The notes under the pieces: generated by a model
The model's database searches: none
Seen by the model: only the letters and a program-made list of their open reading frames with translations
Told to the model about the DNA's origin: nothing
DNA from: Pseudopyrenochaeta lycopersici
Taxonomy: Eukaryota; Ascomycota; Dothideomycetes; Pleosporales; Pseudopyrenochaetaceae
Assembly: GCA_003313425.1 (NCBI GenBank)
Contig: NHZP01000001.1
Span: 1,984,001-2,048,000, forward strand
Direction of reading: 5' to 3'
Length of the DNA stretch: 64,000 nt
Shown: positions 22,829-33,245 of the stretch, one piece after another
How positions within the stretch are numbered: the first letter of the stretch is position 1
Layout of the letters: every line of letters starts with the position of its first letter
Position numbers and translations under genes: made by a program

Positions 22829-24324
22829 TTTTCTCAGAAATAGTTGAAATTCAAAAGCTCCAGGATGAGAGCGGATGTAACGGCGACTTGTCAGGCGTGA
22901 TGGCAGAAGGCTGTGCGGCTGTCGCAGCCTGCGCGTGACGCATGCTCAGCCGCAGGCTCTTGGGAATGCACGCCTCGATCCTACCAGCCAATGAGCTTTC
23001 CACACGATAAGCAAACTTACTGCTCCCTTAGTAACTTCGCAGTAAGCCTACGAAGGACCTTGTCATTATAGCACAATCCGCCAATAGTCTTTAAGAATTC
23101 TCAGCTACTAAACCACTGACTTTTGGGTGATGAATTTACAGGGCTCTTGTGAACTTCTTTGAAATACTTCGTGGAAAGTCTCTACCGGACTCTTTCGCTT
23201 CAAATCTTCTCTACTGTGATAATATAGTCAGGTTTCGACTAGGTCCTTTGGATCGTCTAATCGACAATGGATACGTCATAACCAAGCAAGAACGTCTTTG
23301 AGCCTTTTATCAAACTAATGACGTTCCGTTCGTTGTAGAAGGCTCATTCCAGAAAGTAGCCAACGACCACCCCCTTTCAATTATACCCGCCGTGGTTATA
23401 ACATCATAACTGCCTGATTGCCTCAATAAATTACTTGTCTCTCATCATCGACCACTTTGTTAGCAGACATGCAACCTTTTTAAACAATTCCACTGCGGCT
23501 ATCATTGAATCACCCAAGGGCGATGCCTGAGATCCCTCTCAACTGCAGCATATACAACGCAGTGAAACATAATGACTAACACCTTGTTGACTACTCAGAA
23601 GACTAATACCGTATAACTTTGAAGCTCGGCCCGTTATCGCCGCCTACGCCTTTAGCTACGGTAACGACTATACTAAAAAGCGTTCAGCTTAGATGACCGC
23701 ATTTGGGTACGATATCCTGCAGAACATCGTAGGTGAGACGTGCAACTATGTGTTGAAGGAGGAGAGAAGGAATTGACGGGTCGCTAAGAAGCTGCCACTT
23801 AGCTCGCGCCTAGTCGACCGTTCCGTTGATACTACTTGTTTTTTTAGCTACAAGATGTCAAATAACAACATACCATAGATATCTAACGAAGAACCATGTA
23901 TAATTTCACTTTTAGACTTGTAGTAGAGTATCTTGCTACGAGTCATTGAAGAATAGCGAAAGGTTGAAGCAGAGGATAAGAAGTGCAGTCGTTTAATTAT
24001 GTAGAGGCTTATAATCACTACTCGTTTTGCAATTTATACGTTTGCGTTCTGCGGACTAGATGTCACTAGATAGCGAGAACTCTGAGCTCAACGATGGCAT
24101 CTTTGTTACTACAGTACAATCTAAGGCCATGCCTACGCGGGTGAGCTCCGTCACGTGAGGCCGATTGGTTATTGTCTGCTGACTCGGCTCAGCCTTTGCC
24201 GCTCGTTTAGTTCAAGGTGCCCTCCTCTGCAACTGCTCATACGTATAGCTGCTCCAAGCGCATTTTATTTGTTGCCTCGACTTCCACATTTTCGTTGTGG
24301 AAGTTGCCAAAACGTCCTTTGATG
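22829..24324. promoter_or_regulatory. Region between two divergent NLR genes
   Basis: About 1.5 kb between the start codons of the NACHT gene (minus) and the HET-NB-ARC-TPR gene (plus), so it contains both promoters. It also contains an apparently decayed open frame at about 23590-24080, listed separately. An in-frame ATG at 24217 could extend the HET protein by 36 residues. Confidence 0.45.
23590..24080 (+). pseudogene. Possible decayed coding relic of unknown family
   Basis: One plus-strand frame reads as plausible protein (for example FEARPVIAAYAFSYGNDY and FGYDILQNIVGETCNYVL) with interruptions that are nearly all TAG or TGA codons one C-to-T step from CAG or CGA. That resembles RIP-type decay of a once-coding sequence, perhaps a transposon fragment. 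I do not recognise a family, and chance cannot be excluded. Confidence 0.25.
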
Positions 24325-27300
24325 ATGCGGCTGTTGCAACGCTTGCCAGGTGACGGCGGCTTCAGCCTTGTCGAGCACGAAGGCCACGACATACCGCCAT
24401 ATGCTATTCTTTCGCATACCTGGGGACTAGATGGTGATGAAGTCACTTTCAAGGACCTAATTAAGAGCAAGGGTAAGAGCAAGCCAGGTCATCGCAAGCT
24501 AAGCTTCTGCTGCAGCCAAGCTGCTAAAGATGGCCTACGATTCTTCTGGGTAGACACGTGTTGTATCGACAAGACAAGCAGCGCGGAGCTGTCGGAAGCG
24601 ATCAACTCCATGTTTAAGTGGTATCAGAAGGCGGATAGATGTTATGTGTTCCTATCGGACGTATCGATCAGCAACCCCCACCAAGATATCTCTCATGAAA
24701 CATGGACGCAGATTTTTCACAATAGCAGATGGTTTAAGCGCGGTTGGACACTACAAGAGCTGCTTGCTTCTCGATCTGTCGACTTCTTCTCCAAAGAGGG
24801 GGAACGAATTGGGGACAAAGCGTCACTTCTACAGGCTCTTCACAGCACAACACGGATCCCTGTCCCCGCACTTCAGGGCTGCCCATTGTCGCAGTTCAGC
24901 GTTGACGAGCGCATGTCATGGGCAAAGGAACGAGAGACAAAGCGTGAGGAAGACGCGGCGTACTCTCTGCTAGGCATTTTTGATATTCACATGCCGCTAC
25001 TGTATGGCGAAGGACGAGAGAAAGCATTAGCAAGGTTGCGGAAGGAGATTAACGGGCCGTTGAGCAGTCATCCGCTCGGCCCGCCCCTCCCGTTTGCCCC
25101 GCGTCCATGGACTGTGCCTTTTCGACGCGACAACGATTTCATCGCCCGCAACAGCTTGGAGAAGGTGTACCAGATATGCGCACAGGCCGCCAGTCGTGCC
25201 TCGCTTGTCGGCCTCGGAGGCGTCGGGTAAACACCGCAGTCTGCAGACAATAGAGCAGCACTGACCGTGAACATAGAAAGTCCCAAATTGCGATCGAATA
25301 TGCCTACCGGGTGCGTGACCATTCGCCAGCGAAAGGGGTATTCTGGGTGCACGCAGGGACGCGAGCAAGGTTCGAGGAAGGATATCGTAGGATCGCTGAG
25401 GCGACCAAGATGGATGGCTGGGATGACCCCAAGGTGGACATTCTTCGGCTTGTGCGCAATTGGCTATGTGACGAGTCGAACGGGCAGTGGACGATGGTCG
25501 TGGATAACGCGGATGACGCAGGCGTTTTCTTCTACGACGCATCGCAAAGTCGCGCTCCAGTTGGCTTAGATCAGCAGGCACAGCTGCTGTCCGACTTGCT
25601 ACCCCAATCGCCGAACGGATCGATTCTCATCACCTCTCGAAGTCAAGACGTTGCGCGCAAGCTCACAGGCACATTCTCTAGTGTAGTGGAGGTCACGCCG
25701 ATGGATACAGACGATGCGCTGGCTCTTCTGGATAAGAAGCTGCCTTTTCCTACCGTTCGAGATGAGGCTCTCCGGTTGGTACATGCGCTAGACGCCATGC
25801 CTCTCGCACTCACTCAGGCTGCTGCGTTCATCAGCCAGCGAGCTCCGCGCATGAGTGTTTCAAGATACGTAGATGAAGTTTGCAGAAGCGACAAAGATCG
25901 AGCGCGGTTACTCAAGAAGGACCTGGGAGATAGCCGCAGGGATGGCCACGCTTCGAACTCGATAATCGCAACCTGGCAGATCTCGTTTGAGCATATTCGA
26001 AAGCAGACGCCTACGGCTGCACGGCTTCTGTCGCTTATGAGTATGTTCGATCGGCAAGGGATACCCGCGTCGCTACTGCAAGATCAATATCAGGGCGACG
26101 AGGGTGAAGATGTCGATTTCGAGGATGATATCGACACACTGTCTAGCTTCTCTCTGCTCGGGATGAACGCAGATGGAAATGAATTTGAGATGCACCAACT
26201 AGTGCAGTTCTCGACAAAGAAATGGCTAGAACTTCACGACGAGTTGGAGGGGTGGAAAGGGACGTACTCAACGCTCATGGACGCTAACTTTCCAGTGGGA
26301 TTACACGAGAACTGGCCAGTGTGTCATGCGCTATTCCCGCATGCTCGGGCAATGGTGAACAACCAGCCAAAGGACATGCAGGCGCTAGAGGCATGGGCGT
26401 CAGTTCTTTCTAAAGCAGCTTGGTACATGATCGAAATGGGACAGTACAGCGTGGCGTTAGAGCTAGGTTCTGCCGGATTTCAAGTCAGGGAGAGCATCTT
26501 GGGAGCGGAGCACCCAGATACACTGCAAAGTCTTAATGACCTTGGATTCATCTTGCATCGACAAGGCCAGTATAGCGAAGCGGAGACTGTGAACAAACGA
26601 ACATTAGAAGCGAGGAAGCGGGTGCTTGGGCCACATGATCCCTCTACGCTCATCAGCACGGCCAACTTAGCGTCAACGTACAGGAACCAAGGGCGGTGGA
26701 AGGAGGCAGAAGAGCTAGACGTGCACGTAATGGAGACTCGCAAGATTAAGCTCGGAGAAGACCATCCTGACACGCTGAGTAGCATGGCCAACTTGGCGTC
26801 TACGTACAGGAACCAAGGGCGGTGGAAGGAGGCAGAAGAGCTAGACGTGCACGTAATGGAGACTCGCAAGATAAAACTCGGAGAAGACCATCCTGACACG
26901 CTGAGTAGCATGGCCAACTTGGCGTCAACGTACTGGAACCAAGGGCGGTGGAAGGAGGCAGAAGAGCTAGAGATGCATGTAATAGAGACTCGCAAGATAA
27001 AACTCGGAGAAGACCATCCTGACACGCTGAGTAGCATGGCCAACTTGGCGTCAACGTACTGGAACCAAGGGCGGTGGAAGGAGGCAGAAGAGCTAGAGAT
27101 GCACGTAATGGAGACTCGCAAGATAAAACTCGGAGAAGACCATCCTGACACGCTGAGTAGCATGGCCAACTTGGCGTCTACGTACTGGAACCAAGGGCGG
27201 TGGAAGGAGGCAGAAGAGCTAGAGATGCACGTAATGGAGACTCGCAAGATAAAACTCGGAGAAGACCATCCTAACACGCTGAGCAGCATGGCCAACTTGG

Positions 27301-28124
27301 CGTCTACGTACTGGAACCAAGGGCGGTGGAAGGAGGCAGAAGAGCTAGAGATGCATGTAATGGAGACTAGCAAGATAAAACTCGGAGAAGACCATCCTGA
27401 CACGCTGAGTAGCATGGCCAACTTGGCGTCTACGTACAGGAACCAAGGGCGGTGGAAGGAGGCAGAAGAGCTAGAGATGCATGTAATGAATATAAGCAAG
27501 ACGAAGCTCGGAGAAGGCCATCCTGACACGCTGAGTAGCATGGCCAACTTGGCGTCAACGTACAGGAACCAAGGGCGGTGGAAGGAGGCAGAAGAGCTAG
27601 AGATGCACGTAATGGAGACTCGCAAGATAAAACTCGGAGAAGACCATCCTGACACGCTGAGTAGCATGGCCAACTTGGCGTCTACGTACAGGAACCAAGG
27701 GCGGTGGAAGGAGGCAGAAGAGCTAGAGATGCATGTAATGGAGACTAGCAAGATAAAACTCGGAGAAGACCATCCTGACACGCTGAGTAGCATGGCCAAC
27801 TTGGCGTCAACGTACAGGAACCAAGGGCGGTGGAAGGAGGCAGAAGAGTTAGACGTGCACGTAATGAATATAAGCAAGACGAAGCTCGGAGAAGACCATC
27901 CTGACACGCTGACTAGGATGAACAATCTTGCTCACACGTGGAAAGATCAGGACCGCCATATCGACGCTTTGGACCTCATGCGGGAATGTGTACAGTTACG
28001 CTGTAGAGTCCTTGGTGTTAGCCATCCTCATACCATTACTTCTTCTGCAACCCTGACGGAGTGGGAGACATTGCAATTGGATGCCACTCAGCCAGCAGAA
28101 GCAATTGGTGCAGAAACGCGATAG
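24325..28124 (+). CDS. HET - NB-ARC - TPR receptor-like protein
   Basis: Exons 24325-25226 and 25277-28124 (50-nt intron) encode 1249 aa. The ATG at 24325 gives MRLLQRLPGDGGFSLVEHEG, the usual start of HET proteins. HET-domain blocks follow: YAILSHTWGLDGDEVTF, FFWVDTCCIDKTSSAELSEA, FKRGWTLQELLA and EDAAYSLLGIFDIHMPLLYG (about residues 20-235). The intron splits the P-loop, and joining gives GLGGVGKSQIAIEYAY (about 295-310). Other NB-ARC marks are WTMVVDNADD, GSILITSRSQD, MPLALTQAAAFI and an MHD-like EMHQLVQF. From about residue 710 there are TPR units of 42 residues, ten of them nearly identical. HET domains trigger incompatibility cell death, NB-ARC is the switch and TPRs sense the ligand. 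No disabling lesion is seen. Confidence 0.9.
26661..27920 (+). repeat. Ten near-identical 126-bp units encoding TPR motifs
   Basis: The segment gggcggtggaaggaggcaga recurs with an exact 126-bp period from 26691 to 27825, giving ten units of 42 codons. Each unit encodes NLASTYxNQGRWKEAEELx followed by a variable HVMxxxKxKLGEDHPDTL part. Differences cluster at few codons: R/W in TYRNQ or TYWNQ, DV/EM before HV, ETRKI/ETSKI/NISKT, and single N or G changes in EDHPD. Units at both ends (26510-26660 and 27921-28060) are more diverged. Confidence 0.95.
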
Positions 28125-29117
28125 GCAACTGACCAAATTCGGAATGGTTACGATCGCTATTCTTCTGTCACTTCAATTAAATTCCAAGAGCGGTAGGTTC
28201 CAGCAACAAAGTAGCTCTCGTTTCTTCTGCAAGTAACGCTAGATGATGTTGAATTGCTTCCAATGCGTAAGATTGCGTCAGTTGAGCACGAAAGACGCAT
28301 CGGATATTGTAATTGCTTTATGAATAGCTACACTTGAATATTGAATGTGGTAGCTGAGCGCCGCTAGAGGTAGGGTGGAGCGCTCTATGCCGACACAAGA
28401 CTAGCTTCATCTATCCCTCTTGATGGCGATAGTAGGAAACGACTAAGGAGCGGTCGTTGAAGAACCGCGTGCGGCGCAGGGCAGCCTTTAGTGCGTGGAA
28501 AAAAGGATATCATTAGCATCGTTGTCCCTCCTTTCTTGCGCGAGAGGTTGTTAAATCACCCGTGGCCTACTGCCCTTCCCGCCCGCCTGCTATCCCTATC
28601 ACTTTTATTTGACAACACCTTCAATCATCGAGACCTTCATATTCATTGGCTAGGTTCCCACATCTCGGGCGTGAACCCATTCCCTAGCTTAAATAGAATC
28701 CTGGCAGCAATGACTGCATTCCTGGTCTTACGCTACTTATCTCAGCGCAGCAGGCACGCGTGGGTACATTTTGTGACCGTGGTGTTCAGTCACGAAAGTT
28801 GAGATAGGCCGAGAAACCCTGCGCATGGCAATTTGAGGTACGGTTAAGTGCCGAGCTGGAGTAATGCGTCTGGAGAGAAATCTTCCAAGGTTACATCTGC
28901 CACTGAAGAGTGAGGTGGCGGTAAAAGCCAAGTCCAACTGGTGTATCTCCGCCTTAGATGTCTCAGGTACTCACCGAAAGAGACCATATTTGTTCAAGAA
29001 TGTGCAAGGGCACTATAGGCCTATGTCTCTTCGTTTCATCCTTCCGGTGTCAAAAGAGACTGCCTGCGCAATTCAATTGCGCAACTCAGTTTTCATCCGA
29101 ACCTTCAGTATGCCGAA
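28125..29117. other. Intergenic region between convergent genes
   Basis: About 1 kb between the 3' ends of the HET-NB-ARC-TPR gene and the dual-cluster transcription factor gene. A plus-strand open frame at 28491-28802 has no recognisable features. Nothing else is seen. Confidence 0.4.
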
Positions 29118-31620
29118 TCACATTATAGAGAAATTGTTCGCCCAGCCTAGCGGACCAAACCCTTCAAAACCTGTGGACTGTGCATTTTCGCCTCCGCTTG
29201 CCTCCCATTCGAAGAAGTTTTGGAGATCGTCAAGGTTGAACATGGGCTGCTCAGAGACACTTGAAGCGGCGTAGAAAGCACCCTGCGTGTTCTCAGCATC
29301 GGGGTTGGCGCTTGCTAGAGAAGCTAAGACAGATGGCGGCTGGATGGGTGACGCTGCGGTAGCACCGTATCCGATCGGCGTAAGCTGGGAAGTCACAGGC
29401 GACATCGCTCGTAGTCTTTCTGCGATGGGAGGAAGAACGGATAAGGCGGTACTTTGCTGGTTGGGCCTATATCCGTTTTTGTTTGAAATAGGAGCCCCGA
29501 CGACTTGCCGTGCTTCGTTTTCTGATGGGTCTTGGGGAGCGATGTAGGAGCTTGTATGACCACGTGCTAGACTCGCTCGCACAGTTTCGAGCCAACGCTC
29601 AGTTGTTATGCAAAGTGACTCTGCGAGCGGGTACATGAGTGTCATTTCCCGGAGCGCTTTATTATTTTGTTGCACCAACTCCACCGTGCGGCTGATGAGA
29701 GTGCTTACACCTGGCTTCGTGATATCAAGCAGTCTCGCTATATAGTAGAGCATAATGCGACTGCTATTGTAGACGAAAGATGGTAGAATCGAGTCTGCGA
29801 AGTGTTTCACGCCGTGTTGAAGTATGGTTGACACAAGGACGGACATGCGCTGAGCGTGCTCAAAGCACATATCCTGGAGATGTACCACGAACGATCGCTG
29901 GCTGGCAGGGAAGACGAAAGGTTCTTGGTTCTTGAAAAGGTCCGGTAGTGCTATGCGATGCACATCGCACATGACGTGATGGTACATGCAATGAATGAGT
30001 AGTAGGGCGCCAAGCTGGTGAGATTCGCGTCTGATGTAGATGTTGTCAGCGGAGAAGTCGAGCCAGGATGGTAAGCTCTTTTTCCAAGTTTGTATGTCGT
30101 CGATGAGGACGGCAAATCTGGAGCCAGATAGCCACGGCGGCTGTTCTTCGTCCATATGCTTCACGAAGCTATGAAGCAGCAATGTTAGCTATTACTCAAG
30201 ACCAATTCGGGTATGATATACCGTAAGACTCGTCGCCATATGCTGACTATGCGCACATAGTATGCCGCCATGCCCAAGTTATCCGATGGCTTTTCTGGAA
30301 CATCTCCTAAAGGAATGCCATCAAGAATCTCGCCCTTCTCAAGCCGCTCAGTAATACAAGCGATTTGGAGCGAGTATTGTCGTTCATTGCAGGGTAGCTG
30401 AATCTTGAGATCCTTTTCGTTCAGGATAGTGAGATGATCAACACCACTACCAGCCCATACATCAATCATGTAGCATGCCCACATCATTCTTCTTCGAGAT
30501 TCCCTGACGGAGACCTCGTTGGGGCTTCCGCCCATCTCTTTGCAAAGCACGTCTGCCGACACCTCGTTGTTCAATTGTAGCGCATGTGCCATACGAATTA
30601 CAAGACCTGTAAGAAGGAATGAGCCAGCATAGTTGCCTGTCCGCGCTTCTTGGTCGTGAAGAAGAATGAGTACTTTGAGTTTTGTGATAGAGATGGTGCT
30701 GTAGTCGGCGAAAAACATCTCTTCTGCAATCTTCGCCCATTGGCTTCCAGCTGATTGAATCAACTCTTTGGAAAGCGGGGCAAAAGACTCGCTGTAGTCG
30801 AGGGCATAGAACCTTGCACCAAGGGCACACATAATGTGTAACAGCGCCTGGTCCGACGAATCGATGAGCTGACCCTCGTCGAGCATTCGTATGAACGAAG
30901 GCTTGTGTTCGAATGCAAACACACGAATGGGGTGGACGTTGTTGAAATATGAATCAAGCAGAGCATGCAGCTTCATCTTAGGCGGTAGTTGTTGCGCGAA
31001 CAGCCTAACCAATTACGTTAGTTCTCAAAGATTTCAGATTAGACAGGAAATTCCTACCATGACATCGATGGCGGACATCCTGGGATTACGGGATCCGGCA
31101 AAAGAGGTGATATTGCACTCTGTGGTATTCGAGGGGACTGTATGGAAGCGATCGCGGAAGCATCGGCAGTGTTAGTGCCAGACGTCGAGATGCTTTGCAC
31201 CCAAGCTGGTTCATTTTGCTCAGCATCGTATACGCAGGTCGTTCTCCGCTGCTGGCACCTCGAGCATATCGGGCGTTCTCCGGAGCATTTTACTTTGGAG
31301 TCGCGACAAGGCACGCAAGATCGGAATGTTCGCTTCCGCTTGATTCCAACAACGGTTTCAACGGAAGAAGCGCTCGGCCTCTTCACTGCTGCCGCAACAG
31401 CGCCGTTCTGTAAACAGTCTAGTTGAAGTCTTTCACAGTTGAGACAGCCATTTGGGCGCTCGTCGCACTTGACCTTGCGCGCGCGGCAGGTCGCACAGGC
31501 TGGCGGACCATGTTAGCCGATGGCTTTTCGGGACAAGGGTGAAGTCTCACCATTTACTGGCCGTCTACGCTGCTTCTTAGCGGCCGTGTCCAACGGTGCG
31601 CCACTATCTGGCGATTCCAT
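29118..31620 (-). CDS. Transcription factor with two tandem Zn2Cys6 clusters
   Basis: Four exons (31620-31551, 31499-31058, 31004-30222, 30168-29118) give 781 aa. Exon 1 encodes MESPDSGAPLDTAAKKQRRRPVN; its 51-nt intron has GTGAGA, a perfect CTAAC branch site and CAG. Exon 2 then encodes a first cluster, CATCRARKVKC...CLNC...C (spacing 2-6-6-2-6), and about 40 residues later a second, CVPCRDSKVKC...CSRC...C, with basic linker GIKRKRTFRSC before it. The middle homology region (residues about 170-560) is the fungal-specific transcription factor domain: LLDSYFNNVHPIRVFAFEH, then RESRRRMMWACYMID. Joining exons 3 and 4 gives RVLRFVKHMDEEQPPW. Starting from the longest single open frame would miss the first cluster. 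Target genes are unknown. Confidence 0.85.
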
Positions 31621-33245
31621 CGTTGTCGGACTGTCGGGTCGGGCTATCGCATGTCTGCCAGCATATGGGGTTGAAAGGGTCGGAGGTGGGTGCGGCGGCA
31701 CTTAAGGGAGAAAATGACGTGATTGGCGCCTCGGATTCGCACAACTCACGCTGCTTGCGCGTGGGTGTGGAGAAATGGCGCTAGTTTTCAGCTATGACTA
31801 AGCACACCGATCATGGAAGTCGCAACTCTTAGACATCTCCGGGTGTTGCTCGGGTACCTTGCGTACGATAAAAACCTTCTTACCAGTCTCTATAGACACC
31901 AAGTTACGTTCAGTAGCACTACAATCTTCTTCTCTTGTGCCTCTGGCGCCGCAGTCGTGCCCACGCCTTGAGCAAGCGAACACAACGATATGCAGATCAG
32001 CAGCAGACAATCTCGCCTAAGAAGGGTCCGAAGTACAGTACAGATGTTGCCTGTCATCCCATAGGTCTGTCAGAAACTTGGGTTTCGCTTCGTCGGAGCC
32101 GAACAAACGAGAGCCCAATACACGACACAGTCACCTGCATGAACTTTTCTTTTGACCACCAGTGTCAACAGAGTTCCTACCTATCAAACGACAGCTAATT
32201 CACATATGCTATAAACAAGCCTTTCAAGGTCAGGATCCTTACATCCGCCATCTTGAAGTACGGGATCCGCTCCCTTCCGTTTCCGAAAAGTGCCTTTCAC
32301 CATGCTCGAGCCGCAAGGTGGTAGCATTAGTGAACCCCCATTCCGGACGAATCTCGGCGCCTCTTGTTAATTCCTACAGTCTGAATCTATTTCTCATCTT
32401 CCTTCGTCTTCTTCGAGTTTACTTAGTCATCTTGCTTGTCGTGTCGAACAGAGCTATACCACGCAGAACTCCTTGTCACTACCCTTCTCCCCCAAAATGC
32501 TTATTTCATTGCCACCAACCCAATCCCCACCTCAGATTACGAGACCGAGTGCCCTGTCTTCAAAGGACTTCTACGCTCCAATAGAGCGAAAGGCCTCATT
32601 CAAATCGACTGAGGTCTGTGAGCGAAATCCGCCTCACAACCCTGTAAGCACGTCATCTGCGAATCCTGTTGTGAGGTCTAGATGGAAGATGCCAAGGAAA
32701 CACGCTCCATCTGACAGCAAATCTACCAATACCCATCCAGTTCTTCGTTCAATAGAATATCAATATTCAGCATCATGAGACACATAGAGGTACCAGCTAA
32801 GAGCACGATATTCCAAACTACTCCAGAGTTTCTATTATTTAACATCGAACAAGCGTTAATTATTCACAGAGGCCTCATGCAGCTTGCTCCAAGATGCCTG
32901 TGCCCGGTATGACGCCAGACGCCATACTTGATGCTATAATTCCATGAACACCCAACCCATCGCACACTCTCTTCGTTGATGCGGATGCACTGCTGCTACC
33001 TCATCATGCTTTCTCTCGTGTAAGGTTTTATTTGCTTTGTGTGTCGCGAGGTATGATCAATGGTGCCGGTGCACACAGTCCCATTCGTACTGCAGTGAGA
33101 TGTTAGCATTTGCCTGTTGCCTGAAATGCATGTGACCCATATGAGACGGGATGAAAAGAAACGCAGAAAAAAAAAACTACAACAAATGAAAGTCAAAGGG
33201 GGAGAGGGGTTCCAGCACCACATCACATCCACAATCCTACAAGCT
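31621..33245. other. Upstream region of the dual-cluster regulator
   Basis: About 1.6 kb between the start of the transcription factor gene and the 3' end of the BEACH gene. Plus-strand open frames at 31935-32198, 32162-32584 and 32473-32778 overlap in different frames and lack family features. No RNA gene or repeat was seen. An A-rich stretch at 33160-33200 lies just past the BEACH stop. Confidence 0.4.

Noticed and set aside
26480..27925. A 481-codon open frame on the minus strand across the TPR array
   Set aside because: It is the antisense of ten copies of one 126-bp unit. Because 126 is divisible by three, one stop-free unit gives a long stop-free frame. It has no family features and lies opposite a well-supported exon.
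31054..31386. Taking the regulator start at the codon at 31386
   Set aside because: That codon is GTG, not ATG, and starting there would cut off the first zinc cluster, which is in frame directly upstream and joined by a good intron to an ATG at 31620.
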